Shown one piece after another: positions 40,701 through 55,700 of a stretch of 64,000 bases of DNA (position 1 is the stretch's first letter; the number at the start of each line of letters is the position of its first letter). Source of the DNA: Struthio camelus (taxonomy: Eukaryota; Chordata; Aves; Struthioniformes; Struthionidae); NCBI RefSeq assembly GCF_040807025.1, contig NC_090982.1:50451112-50515111 (forward strand). Direction: 5' to 3'. The notes beneath the pieces were generated by a model that was given only the letters and a program-made list of their open reading frames with translations, did no database searches and was not told the origin of the DNA. The position numbers and the translations under genes were made by a program.

Positions 40701-43700
40701 TACAACTGAACACACCAATGGAACTCAGCATCACTTTCAACGGTATACTCAAGCCACTGTTTTCCACAAATGAACACACTAACTATTTGAAATATGTCTT
40801 TCACATATAATTAGAAATCAAATGTTTTAAGAAGTGTGATAATTTTCAGAGCCACCTAAGAAAATAAATTGATGTAATTTTAGTGAGATCTGGTCATTTA
40901 GGTTCCTCTTAAAATATCAGAGTTTTACCAGAAGAAAAAGCGTTCAACTTACATCACATAAGGCACCATATCGAAGGGTGGATAACAGGGAATGAACATG
41001 ACTCTCGCTGGTGAAATATAGCCGTGTACGAACATGACGTTCAGGGGACATAACACCCCTGGAGTAGCTTAAAAGTCAAAAAAGTCTTATTAGATCATAA
41101 TGAGATGTGACCCCATTTTAGAAATAGCTGTCAACGAATAAATTATACTTTTTAAATGACTGTGAGCTGGTAAGATATTTCAAATATGAAAGCTATGGAA
41201 TGTCTCCAGTAAGTCTTACAGAAGTTAATGTAACTGTAAAAAAAGTAAAAGACTTACAGAGGGTGAAGCTTATTTACAGTATCATCATCTTGAGTTCTCT
41301 GAAGGTCAGAACGGATTTTTCTAACTAGAGGAGTGCAGTAACCTTTGGCAATCTCTAGTTTCTCAGCCTTGGAAATACCATATTCCTGTATAAGAAGAAA
41401 CCAACCTTTAAAAATCTAGTTAAAGAAAAAAATCTTCTCATTCAAGGCCTGTATATTAAAGTCAGTTAGTCACCTACTATTTTGCTCTGGTAGCAAACCG
41501 TTTTTTAAAATGTTTTTAGTACACTTGAATACTAACTTCCCTTCAAGTAAGAAGAGGTCTGCTTTTATGCTATTTGAGATGACACACACAAACCCATCCA
41601 CCAGCTCATTCAGTAGGTTAAGCCACGTAAGTGGATTCACCTTGGTATGAAGCTCTTTTCCTGGGGAGGGGGGTGGGGGGGGGGAAGTCTAAAGAATTAT
41701 TTCTTCCCCCTAATAAACTAAATAAGCTGCTTGCTACAAGAAGATAAGAGGTGAAATTTAAGATTTCTATTACTGCAAAACACAGGAAGAGTATTAAAAA
41801 AGGCATCTTTCACATAATTTAATGAAACATTTATCCTACAAAGAATCTACTTAGTAATGGAAAATGCTTACCTGAGGGATCACAATGTCAGCTAAAGCCT
41901 TGGAAAGTCTGTATAATTCCATTGTGTTTTCTAATTTTAAGGAACCATTGTGCTGAACATCATATTTTATACAGTCATAAATATCAGGAATTTTGCTAAT
42001 ATCATATCTTCCATTCTTTGTTTTAAAGTCTTTTTCCAACTTGGCCCATCTGCGCAGCATTAGTTCCAGTGTTTCACTATGGTACAGCTGAATATCTGGA
42101 CAGACAGACACCTCACGTAAGTATTCAGGATCATCCAAACAATAACATAATTAAAATTGTGCTTTTGTTAACACTTGAAAATAATTTTAACAAAAACTAG
42201 CAGAAATACACCACTGGCCCTGTAAGCAAAACTACAGCACCAAGAAGAAAGTGTCTTAAAGCACAAATCATACAAAAACCCAACAAAACAAGAACGCTTT
42301 AAAGCAGGGGGCATATCCCACCTCTCTCTCTGGCATGTGTCATCAGCAAAGCCAAGAGATGAGTAAGAAAGGACGGCTAACCCCCATCCAGAGGGTAGCA
42401 GACTGGACCAAACACATAGTGCTGGTGTTCTGAATGCAACACTTAAGTGCCCAGCTTCCAAGTAGAAGCTGTTTGCATACTACTACTGTGGAGAACATAA
42501 ACTACACACACACAAACCCCACAAAAACAAAAGAAAAAGCCACAAAAAAACAATCCCCCCTCCCCCAAACCCATCTGTGGTCAATCCCAGCACTAGCTTT
42601 CCTGCAGCAGTGGTTCACCACCACTAATCCAGAGCATCAGCCTGCACAATATTTTTATGTAGCACATAGACTAAGCAACAGATCCTCAAAGATACTTAAA
42701 TATAAAAATGTATTTATCCAATTTAGCTTTATTACCATTTGTTTTTCCTATTCCTTCTGCAAACTGGTGAGTCCTAAATTATTATGACAAGAATTTCTGC
42801 AGATATCTGAAAGCTACCCTGAGTGTCTAGACACCACTGCTGCTCTCATATAATTTTGAAAGCAGAAAACTTTTATTCTTAAATCACACATATAAGATCA
42901 GACCGTGAAAATCCCTAAGGCATTGTTGATCGAAGTTCTACTAAAAGCCGGTTTAATGAAGAAAGTTTATGTTACAATTCTCTCTGAAACATAAATGTGA
43001 GGAACTACATAAAACTACAAAATATTTAAGTACCTGCAGACTTTGGATCTTCCATTCTTTGCCTGATCTGAGAAGTCAAGCTCTGGATTAAGGAATAGAC
43101 CTTGTCGCATGTCTTTACAGGATTTTTGATAACCTGCATTGATTTTATCAAAGAGATGCTTCCAGATGGAGTAAGCTGCAATTTCAGATAAACACAAAAT
43201 TATCTAAACAAGCTGGTTAATTTTGAAAGAACTGGGGAGTCAAGACAGAACGTACTAAAGATTCCAAGTATTACAGGAAAGGCATTCAAGCATATTGTTA
43301 TTTTTGAAACCATTTCTCAATTATCTACCCCCTTTAAAGGAATTAACAATAAGATAAATTGAAAGTCAGTAAGACTTACTAGAGATGTAAAACCTTACAA
43401 GAAATTCATATGGTAAATAGTTCTATATAGTAGACTAAAGCAAGCTTCAGGAGTTGATCTAACTCTTTTATTCCAGGAAGTGAAAATTCTGAGGACATTT
43501 AAGACTTCATACACATTTAGCAATTTTCCAAAATTTCTGTTCAGTATCTATTGTACTTAGAAGCTGACTAAACATTTTATAAGAAATGTTACAGTGAAGC
43601 CCTGGGAAATTCAAAAGTAATTAAAGTAATTCAGAAGGAATGGTGCTTTGATAGAGGGAAAAAATACCACTTTATTTTCCCCAAACTGCAGGCAAGTAAA

Positions 43701-46700
43701 ATGAACAAACCACCACAAAAAAGGTATTTTCACTTTAAAAACCTCTAACTTTAGTAATTTTCAATGACTTTCTCTTAGAAGAGCATGCTCAATAGTTCCA
43801 GCTGCCTTTGAAACCCCACATCATTTATACAGCAAAAAAAATTATCCTGGTACCTTACGTTACTTTTTCCAGCTCCTGCGAAATCCACTGCTAACAGTGA
43901 TTTGGATCATACCTTCAATCTAAATATTTAGATGAGTTCACATAGAGTATACAGGCAGATTAATAAAATTATTTTTTCAACAAATTGCTGTCAATACCTC
44001 TGAGAGGACAACAGATTAAACTTAAATATCATTTTGAGGATTTGTTTTCAGTTGTTATACCAAGCAGAGTAAGGGCATTTGAAAGGATTTAAAAAAAAAA
44101 AAAAAGTTTCCTAACTATTTTCTAACTATTCCTAACACAACACTTGCATTTAAAACCAGGAATAATTATCTGTATTTTGTAGAAGGCAGCATAAACTTTA
44201 TTAATAAAGATGCACTAATTTAGCATATTCGAGACATTTCCTTTCGCTGTTCAGAAAGTGCTCCCCTGGCTTTCAGCATCTTAATATTCTTAGAACCAGA
44301 AAAAGCAACCTTGTAGCTAGTTAAATATTGGTACAAACTTTAATAAACAGGCAACACGTTTTGCAATACTACACAAAGTAACTATTACCAAAAAATATAA
44401 AAGTAATTAAATTTCTTGAACAATTTAAAAAATTTTATCGGAACAGTGACAAAGATTCACTAATGTGGTCCCTCTCAACAATTAACAATCCTATTTCAAA
44501 GTTTTTAACTATTCCGATAACTCAAATTGCACAAAGGGACAATACAATATCCAATACAATATTCCTGCAGGTTCCTCCTCAGTTCAAATTATTTTCAAGC
44601 ACATCATTTTTCAAAATAGATAAATGAAATCCCTGCTTATTATTTCAATACAAATATTTGCTTGACTATTTATTTCATTTCACAGGAAAAGTAATTGTAT
44701 TCTAACCTTATCATAGTCATCAGCAGTAAATTCTCTGTCTCTCTGGAGAATTTCATGGAGTCTCGCTTTAACACGATGCTGACAGCTGCTTAAAGAATCA
44801 CTGTCGCTGTCCAACAGACCATTCATATTAGCGCTTTTTACCATCTGGACAAGAATGGGAGTCAGCTCACCCTCTAACGCCAGTAGTCCCTGAAGCAAAC
44901 AATATAATTAGGTAAACAGATAAAGATGAAAACGTAAGAGCACCTTAAAAAACAAAACATCAACAATTTAAATCAAGGTTGTATCATTTGCCTACAGGTT
45001 AGATATACAGGGACTTGGCAGATAATGCAGCAGTTGGCATGGAAGTGGCCTCCAAAACACTGCTTTAGTGTGTAGGATTGCTAGAGTCGGTACACACAAT
45101 GGTGGTGATGTGCCCCAAGCATGCTCCTCAGCACCTGCTGAAGCGACCCTGGCATGTCAGAGGTGCTGCCAGAGCTCCAGGAAAGCCCTGGCTGTCCAGG
45201 TCTCGGGCTGCAGGGGTTCCTGCCACCTCTCCCCAAGGCTGGGAGCAACAGCAGCCTGACCTATAGAAAACATGCTCTGGTCAGCGTGCTGAGTCACCAG
45301 GTGAACAGCTACAGGAAGAGTTAGCAGGCAGAAGAGCATCAGGGAGGACATATAGGAGACAGATAGGGTCTTTGCAGAGATCCTACAGACGCAAAAGCCA
45401 AAACCTACTGTGATATAAAAGGAGACAACCAAAGGCTTTACTTGAACAAGAGGTGAATGAAGACTTCCAAAATGGAGACGGACAGAAACTAGAGACACTT
45501 CTGGCAACAGAACGAAAGCTCCCTCTCCGCCTGCAGATATGCATTTACAGATTAAGGATGGCAGTGGGTGTGGGAGATCCAGCTCTGTCAAAGGGGCATT
45601 GGTGTCGAGTGAGCCTAAATCAAGCCTTCGCTCCAATAAATTGGTACAAAGTCGTAAGATGTGCACACGCAGTATTGTCAGCATGTCTTACCTATTAGGT
45701 CGTTATTCTGAAAGGCCAAATATAAAAAACATCCTGTAACAATCTCTTATTCTAAGAAATTTTTTCTATGAATTCCAAAAAGCCATGCACATATAATCTA
45801 TACTGCAATTTCCCATTTATATTTAAAGTAGTTTATTAATTCTACATTTATTATAGTTTCAAACCCTCTAGCTTTCTGTATACTGTTACAAAGCAATATG
45901 CAAAAGATGGTTTCAATGAAAGTGTTGCCTCCTGAACTCAAGACCCTTTGGTCCAAGTGAAGTGATGGAAAATTGTTTTTTTGCTCATGTAAAATGAATG
46001 CACAGGTAAATCGGTTCTAACAGCTGTGCTTTACCCATCACGCACATACACAATTTGTCAAAGAAATCTGTCAAAATTTGAGGAAAATAAACCCCAAACA
46101 AATAGGCAAGGTAGAAACTATAAATGCTTGTCTCTTTTGGAAGTGGTTACTGAAAAGGACTAAGGTGTATTGCTATGCATAAGTTAAACCTGTCTGCAGA
46201 GAGCGGCTCTCTCGGAGCTTCACATACCAGGCACGTTAACTGGAAATTTATTAACATTGCCCTAAATACTGTTTGAAAATATACTTTTTTTAAAACACAA
46301 CATTGTTACTCTGTGGACTGTAACAAACCATACAACTCTCCCAGTCTTCAGCAGAAGAAACAATCTTGATGTTTAAATTCTAAATTGAAATTACAATTTC
46401 ACACCATACCTTTGCAAAAGCTGCTGCAGTCATCTGAACACGTCCCTCATCAGAAGCGTAGATTTTGAGATCATGTCGATAAGTGCTATGTAATCTAAGT
46501 AAACCACACCCAGGAAATCCAGCATAATCTCCTGTCAAACAAACATTCTGCTCAAACTCCCGTTATACACTTGATCATCTTCAGAAGTGATTAGTTTATG
46601 CCATTCAACACTTTTTTTTTTTGTAATATATACCTTGTCCACCTGGATACATGCACCTGAAAGCCCTTCCAAGCTCCTCTGCTTGAACCCTGCCTGCAGG

Positions 46701-49700
46701 GGTCAGTTCTCCTCCCCATTTCAGAACCAGAAGCAGGGACGGCTCATTTCTTCTATTATCTAATTGTGCACAGAGAGAGGAGTTCAGTAGTGAGCTACAT
46801 TACAAATTTTTTTAAATAAATAAAAATACTGGTATTATGCAGGGCTTTAGTAAAGGATCTCTTCAACATTACGGATTTTTAATAGCATTCTAGCATTAAG
46901 AAAACACTGAACTAGAGGACAAAATGGGCACCTTAAACAGAGAAACCTGCAGTAGCTCAATCACAGAGAAAACGTAAGTGAAAAATATTTAGTAAGAAAT
47001 CTGAGGGGGAAGAAAGTTAAAGCAAATAGGATGCTAAATACCTAGAGTTAGTTCAGTCAACATCCAGAAAAGCTTAAAAATTCTTTAAAGATAGTAGTAA
47101 ACAGTGTGCAGGATTTTCCCCATATCTGCCCCAGGACAACATTTCTGATGAATTACCAAAGCTTCTTTCCCTCTATTTTACTCTTACAAAAAAAGCAACA
47201 TTAAAATACAAATTTACTATCTAGTTTTAGGCGTACAACTCAGCAGATGAAGAGACTCGCTGAATATCTGCCATCAATGTAAACATTTAAAACAACATAT
47301 TCCTCCTCTTAACATCAAGAATGTTATACCATTAATCTCTTCATTATGTAAATTGACATTCTATTAAGACAGAGTACATGCAAAAGTAATACGATACCTT
47401 CCTCTTCACTGGAAGTTTTTGGGCAACCATGAGGAAGATACGTTAACTGGACTTTGCGATTTATGCCTGAAAAATGCCCATACCTGAAGTAGGAATTGGT
47501 GGAGGAAGAGGGGAAGAGATAAACAATATTTCAGAGAGGAATAAATATTTTTCCAATACATATTCAAACCTACTGTGCTCCTGTAACAATTATGATGTAA
47601 TAAAACTATGCTGCTCATTGATTTATGCATAAGACTGCCCATACACTAAAGCAATGCTTGCAGCAAATCTTATTCAAAAAGCACAGAACGGCTACAGAAA
47701 TAGCAACTACTCTATGATGAAACATTTCAAAATAGTACCCCCTATTACTGTTCACTGCACTGAACACAAAACTGAAAAACTGCATATGCATAGCAGGCAA
47801 AAGCAATCTATGTTTTCCGATAGCATGAGTAATTTATTCAGATCTACAACCATCAATATCTAGAATCTCGTCTGGTAGTGTAGATGGACAGTACTTGTTG
47901 GCCACTGAAGTTTTTAAGCAGGACTCAAGAGATCTGAAGAGCAGAGAGATGTTTCATGTATCTCAATAATTATTGGTTTTGCTCTGATTTTTTGAATTAA
48001 AGTTATCTATTACCATTTAGAATTGTAAGACTGCAGGTCCTTAACAAACCTTGAAGACTTAGTTTGATTTAAAAACATTTCGTGCTTCATATACAAAGCT
48101 GTATCTATTTGGAACCTGCCAAGTTTGCCAAAAGGTAGACAGTATACATGCAGCGTAACCACCTACTGGCTCCAGCAGACTTCATTATGTCACACACTGC
48201 AAGAGACAGACCCTACATTCAAGTACTTTTAAGTTCAAAAACATACAAGAAAATAAAGCTGGAGATCAAAGAAACCAGTTCTTTCATAAAAAGTGCACTG
48301 AGACGCAAGCTAAATTAAGCATTAAGTTCCATGAAAAAAAGATAAGGTGAAAACACGGAAAGAGGCCAGGTCTTCTTGAACCCTCTCCTTAATGTCAAAC
48401 ATGAAGCTATCCTTTCCCTCACTAATCTTTATGTCTGAATTAAAACACTATTGCATATTATTTGCTAATCATTGCAATTCCAAGCAGTAACCGTTAACAG
48501 TTAAAGAAGTAAGAGTAACAGACATCTGTACTGCTATGAAGCATTAGACAAAATTAGATACTTACATTTCTAACACGGTCTTTAGCTGTTCAAGTTTTGC
48601 TTTACTTTCTTCAATTTCAGAATCGTTGTTTTGCCCAAGTTCTACAAGGAGTTGCCTTGCTATATCAAGCACTTCCTAAAAGAAAGGAAAGGACTTCCTT
48701 AAAACAAACAAATTATTTTCTACTGATAAAATACCAGGGGAAAAAATAAAGACAAACTTGCCTGCAACTGTTTTGGTTTTTTCAGTTTTAGTTTTCCAGA
48801 TTTATATCCATCACATTTTTCAAAGAGATCAAAAAATCTTTAGGAGAAAGTATATTGATTAAAATAAACAAAGATATCCCAAAAAACACATTTAGTAAGA
48901 ATGTTAGATTGTTACTTAACGAGTGGCATTTAAAATTAAAGCAGCCTAAAATTAACATCCTTACATAATAAGAAAAGTGTGTTTATATCTCAACTTCAGA
49001 GCTCAAGTCAAGCTTTATTCATTCAGATCTTATCTCCCAAAGAAGTCCTCAACACATTAGAAAAGTCAGAGACATACAGACTTGCCAAGTGTTAAGGGAA
49101 ATACAAAGAAAACAAAAACAAGACAAAACTCCTCTCCCCCCTCCACCACCCCAAACACCCCACACATCAAATGACAATATTTTTGAGTGTGCAGCTAGGT
49201 CTAGTTTTAATCTTCAAGAACCACCCTTGACAGAAACTGAGATTATAAATAGTAAATGTACATTTGCTACACGTTTACAACATATAATGCTGAATGCAAG
49301 AATCCAATCCCAGTGCGAACTAATTATGTTTTACTGAGATTGCACATAACTCCAGGGCCACCAGGAAAGGCACTTTATAATCTCTAACCTAAAGACAGTA
49401 TCTATCAAAAACACAATATAATCATAGGGCAGAAGACAAAAAGGTGGTGCAGTAAGATAACAGTTGATGCAAGAACAACAGTAAGACAAAAAGAGAAAGT
49501 CAGAGAAGACATAGCGTTACAGTCAAATGGTGAACCAGAATATTCTCTGCTATAATATTTTGAGTAAGGACACTTATAGAAACAAAGGTATTTTCACTAA
49601 GATTAAACGGGAGTGTTTACAAGTCGCAACACGGGATGAAGAAAGTCTGCACAATTAATTTCATTGTCTCGTTACAAAGAGAGGTGCATGCTTGGTCATT

Positions 49701-52700
49701 ACCTAGAATAACATTGGCTACATTATAAAGAAAAAAAAATCAAACTTGCAAACATGCATGCAACTTCTGCTCAATTCATTGCATTACTTCCACATGCCTA
49801 TGACATGACCTTGGTTCTGAAGTTACGAAACTAATTTTTAATCAAAATTCAACTTACTTCTGATGCTTTACTTCCATTTTCATTTTTTGTTTTGGTGTTC
49901 GGTCCCCATGACGTATTACAGCTATAACACATCTAAGCTCCATCCTGAAATTTTAAAAGTTTTTCTTCAGTTCAATGGATGGGCATTTTTTCTTATTATT
50001 AAAAATACCATGAATCAAGACAGCTGACAATTATATTTGACATAACTACAGAAGTGACGGAAGGATATGCAAGAATATAAGGTTAACTGAAAATGATGGA
50101 AGGTATAAAAAATATTGATTTTAAGACTTGGGTAACTACAGAATATCTATTTTAAGTAGTTTTTAAAACAACAATTTTGAGGTTTATTTAATGAGAGAGC
50201 ATGTTTATTAGAAGCGCATATTAAGTTGGTGCTGAACAATGATTAGCAGTGAAGGAAGCTATGCGTAGAAGATGCTACACTTGAAAATCTGCTGTTCTAT
50301 ACTCAGCTTGACTAAGGGTCAGAAACTCTGATTGCTGGCATAGCAATTGTGATTCCTTCCTTGTTTTCACCACACAAAACAAGTGTTCATAGGCGAAAGT
50401 GGGCACACCTTGTGAAGAGAAAAAAAAATTCACACAAATGTTATATTAGGACTTGACAAAATTCAAGTAGAGCTACTATTCTCTTACATTGTTCCAGAGG
50501 TGGTTGGCACAATAGGGATGTCTTCAGCTTCCAAAGGAATCGACCATGGAATTTGAAACTGGGGAGCAAGTTCTCTCATTATGATATTTCTAAAAGAGGG
50601 GTGGGAGGGGGAAAAAAGCATGGCTTATACAACATATACAAACTCCAGACCAAACAGATACATACACAGAGTTTTAATCAACTTGGTTTTAGTGACAGTA
50701 AGTCTCCAGACACATACTTTTTAATTTTATACAGTACACCACTAAAACAACACATTTAAAGCTACTATAATCCTTAATTACCTTTTCTATAGAAACGACA
50801 GAAGCTTAACTTGTTCAGGATTTATAAAAAAAACCTCAGTTTATGTACCCCAATTCCAAGAAAAATTCCTAGGACATAATTTGGTCTGGTTAATTTAAAT
50901 ATTCAGATAGTTGACTACACTACCTAACTGAAAGTCCCTGAAAAATCAGCAAGCCATTCTAATCCAAGACTAACTGGTACTTCTAGCAGTAATTTTATTG
51001 CTCAGAAGTTTATACAGTAAGAACTGGAGTAACGTGTAAAGTTTCTGGTCATAACTACAAAATGATTACATTATGCTCACTTACAGAAGATTTTAAAATC
51101 TTGCTGATGTCCTACTGTCTAAGTAACTCATCAAAAATATTGAACTTGAGATTAAACTCTACTTAAGTAATAATACTGAGTATTAAAATTCTGCATTTTA
51201 AATTAGCTCAACCCCCAAAATTAATTTCTAAAAGCTAGGAAAAGAGTTTGCTGTTGACTTAACACTATAATGTATTACCTTTTAGCATAAGGAATAAATT
51301 GATAACTTTTTGCAGAAGTTATAACATCTACAGCAACTTGGAAAAAAAGAAATCAAAATGGGACTGAGAGTTCCGACTCTAACTCTTAAAACCCAACCTA
51401 AAAAAACAGGCCTACAGTTATTATCATCTAGAATTTCAATCTAGCTGTAAATTCTTTTTCACCATTTAGATAAGATGTCAGATCATTTGATAATACAGAA
51501 AGGTCATACTGCATCTCATTAGCACAGCCTTACTGCAAAGTCAGTTTAACTGGTCAAAATGGGATCAACTGAGTTTGAAGGCAACATTTCACTGGCATAC
51601 TGTTCAGTACCCAATTCTGTATAATCTCTTATTATCCCCAGCGTAACAGACAGAAGGTGGCATGACAGGATATCTCTGCTACCTCAGCTTGTATATACCA
51701 ATATGAAATACACAAGTATAAGAGTATATACCAGCATTAGATCAAGGACGATGTTCATTAATTTGAGCATGTATTAAACAGCAGGAAGCATAATCACTCA
51801 GTGGTGCTTGCCCACTTGGAGGAAAAACAAACAAAAAAAAAAACCCAAACTCAACTACCTGTAAGACCTCAGTCCTGCTTTCAAAATATTTTTTCAATTA
51901 CAATTCACAAAATGCTCAACTCAGATATTCCAGGAAGAATTTAGGAATAAGGGAAAAGCAGCACATAAGCTATAGTTACACATAATACAGTGAACAGGCA
52001 AAACTCCTGAAGTCAATAAACCCTTACCCAAGTATCTTAGCACAATCATCATAGTATTTCATGGAGTTCTTCACAAAACTGAAGCCATTCACATCACAGA
52101 CATAGGATTGTCCATTAGCTCGCAATAAATCGAAGCCACAAACCGTTTGCTGTTCCAGAATAAAAGTTCAAGTCATTTCTGGCAGAGATCACCTTCCTTA
52201 GCTTTGCTTGCTATAAACAATCATTACATTTTAATATGGTATTCATTCGAAAACATGACAAAAATCACAGATTTAATACTTAATGCCTTTTGCCAGTTCC
52301 ATGTAAGGTTTGCTCACCTTATGCAACTGTTTTTCTATTTACTAGCTTTACACCCCCAACTTTGCTTTATCTGTAGCAATATCAATATTGCAGGTCAAGT
52401 GCACATATTCACAAATCTAATCCTCAAGTCCCTTTGTACAGTCAATGACTGACTCACAAATCCCCCATTCTCACAGAGATTTTTCTCTGGACGCTGCTTT
52501 TTGAGGGTGGCAGGCAAGAAGAGATAAAGCACTAATAAAAACATTTCTATCCACATTTAAATTTGATAGGATATTGTTTTGACATTGACATGATATTGAC
52601 ATTGTTAATTTAGGATAAAATGCTATTTTAACAGATTACTACTTAGAGCTGGAAGCCCACTTTGCTAGGTGATAATGGTCCGTACCCTACAGGCTCCTAT

Positions 52701-55700
52701 ATACCATTGTAGCTACGTGCATTTAACACACAACAGACTGAAAGGCAACTTTCAATAAGAAGGCTAAAGGGAGGCTAAGAAATTGAGTGCAGTTTTAACA
52801 AAAGTACCTTAAACTACACAGAAATGAAAATCAAAGATTTAAAAATCAAGAAAAACTAATTGTGTCAATACCAAATTAATCATACCCAGTGTAAATACTA
52901 GTCAACAAGACTTACATAAACTTGACTACTGCAGTTGCATTTCTATTACTTGGAAACCATCAACAAAGCATGTGAATGTATAATGGATACAACACATACA
53001 CTTGTGGACTAGCAAGTTTTCTGCTACTTTTGTGCTTTGCACAATAAAAGCATCCCATCCAGAACTTTTTAATGTAAAGGAGGAATTCTTCCAGATTAAA
53101 CAAAACGTAGATGTGGAAGTTTAACTCTTCTCTCTCTTGGGAGTTCTGCAGCTGTATAACTACTGGCTCCGTACACTTAAACGCTAAGAAAGTTTCATGT
53201 GGTAAACAATTAATTAGCACTAACTGTTTGATCAGATAGAAAAGTAATCAGCTTACCTTGAAGGCAAGGCATACTTTCCAAGCAATTAACTTCTCTCTTG
53301 CGTTCAGGATGACTGGATACCTCACTTCTTTTCCTTCACTATCTCGTTCTACCTTGCCATCCAGAGCTGGAGACTTTCGGGCTTCAGCATGAGCGTAGTC
53401 CGGACCTACTGTGTACACCTTTATTAAAAAAATAGGAACTCTTGATTCAGTGTAATTAAGTTACATTACACGCATCAAGCACCTTACTAAATTTATCTCA
53501 AGTGTGACAGTCCGTGCAAAAGATGTCAGCAAATTTTTATTATTGATGAGATGGCACTAAAGCAACTTCCTCAATGGCACTGTGTTCAGAGGACACCAAT
53601 CATTTAGTGACAGCCTAGGATGAAACAAGAGAGGAAAACAGCCAGAGCCCAAGTGAACAGGTAAAGACAGAAATTGCTGAATGAGGATTAATTTTTTTAT
53701 TTTTAAACCGAAATATCTGCAAAATCTGGATAGATTAATACAAAAAAAAATGACTTGAGCTTACTTGATTATTGAAATTTGGCTGTAGGACTAATTGATT
53801 CCCATTAAAAAAATATTTTCGTATTTTAGGTAAGATTGAACAAAGACTATCTGCCCAGTTTTATCGTGACAAGACAAGGGATTCAGAAAATAAGAGTGCT
53901 GCCTCCTCTGCTAGAATTTCAGCTGACAATACTCACTGAAAGAGGAAAGTATTGGAGTCTTTGCTAGAAAAGATTTGTCAAAAGCTCTCAAGAAATGGGC
54001 TACTGTTACTTCCCTTAAAAACAAATCTAAGTTTTAATAAGAATGTCTTCAACTAAGCAGGTGACTGTAAATACTGTCAAATATCCCATCTTTTCTCCAA
54101 CAGGACTGAAGAATGCTGTAGTAAGAGCTCTCATACTGTCTCGATACCTTCTTCAGATAGAATGAAGGCCGGGCTTAAGTCACAGAAACCTCTCCAAGGC
54201 TAAAAATCTAAGCTGACAACACCCCTTCCACGTGCCGCATTTAAGAATGTGCGGTTGACTATAACGTAATATAGATTCACTGGAAAGCCTATTGAGACTA
54301 GACACGGTGGTTTTATCTTTGCCAGTAGATTTAAGGGAGCAATTGTAGGCAGTTGCACTTTTTCAAAACAGTTCTCAGATGTTACGCCCTGCAGGACATC
54401 ATGTTAAAGAGATGGGGTGACAAGTGTGTCTTATACTGCTATCACAAGGCATGGCAGGCAGCATCACCAACCTCCTGCAAGACCCGACTGTGCATTTCCT
54501 TCCTGACTGATGAATGTAGTTTCTCAGACGCTAGCAAGCCAGAATGAGAACATGGATGACAGAAATACCTAAAAGCAGGTCAACTCAGGTAAGAGGGCGA
54601 GTTGGGTGAAGTTGATACGAAGACGAAAGTCTTTTTACTTGAAGAAAAATCTACTCAGGATGCTTAAGTCCACAGTCGCTGTTCAGTGACTACACTATCA
54701 CACTAGTCAAAGCAGTCTCTACCCAGTCATTTGAATCTCTTCAGATCACTAGAGACATTTTTGAAAATAGATTGTAAAGCTCTTTACACAGGCTTCTGCA
54801 ACCTCAGGTTAACCCCCTGCAAAGTATTCTGCATGGTGTTGCACACAAAAACCATGTGAAGGGGACAGCTCACAAAAGCACAGCAACTTTAAAGAACAGG
54901 GAATTTGTCTGAAAACATAAAACCAGCACTCCCCTCATGCATCTCCAAGTGGAAAAAGTTGACTGCTAAATTTCAGGCTCTCTAACTTCCACTCTTGGCC
55001 TAAATATGGTGCTATCCCAAGCATAAGGTAAAACAATTGTTTGATGTGTTTTGTGATAGGCTCAGAATTGACTTTGGACACAAAGGGAGGGAAAGCAATT
55101 TCTATAGGCTGAGTTCCTGCTCTGTTATTAATGTATTTTATCACTCTATTATGATGCCTACCTAATCTTTGTATCTGTTAAAGTGTATGAAGAAAAGATT
55201 ATAAATAATATATAGGTACATTTAATGCATTACCTTTTCCAACTTCATATAGTTTTAGTAAGTAACTAGTGTTTATTAATGATAAGATTAAAATATTTGG
55301 TAAACATATATTTCAGGTACAGTTTTTTTGCAAACTTCAGACAAAACATCAAGGTTTATACAGGAAAGTATGCAGTGTTCTGGCACTAATACATTACAAA
55401 AAAAGACAATGTGTCAGGTAATAAGCATCCAGTACTTGACTGCAAGGACATAAACAAAGATACTCTGAACTACAAGTACTGCGTCCTGCTAGAATAAGAA
55501 CGACATTCTCTACTTATGAACCGTATCAAAACGTTATTAAAATTAATCCTTGATACACAGATATACTTTCATCTTTAAAGCTGACAGACTCTTAGAGCAC
55601 TTGATTGTTCTAAATATAAATCAGAACGCGTGGTTGTCATACCTTCACATCAGTGCCATCTGTAGGCATGAATTCCTCATAAATATAGGAGCCTGTTTTT

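Noticed and set aside
45157-45684. 175-codon open frame on the minus strand in PPIP5K2 intron 15
   Set aside because: It lies in a GC-richer, LTR-like patch, has no recognised domain, and no splice signals link it to the PPIP5K2 frame.
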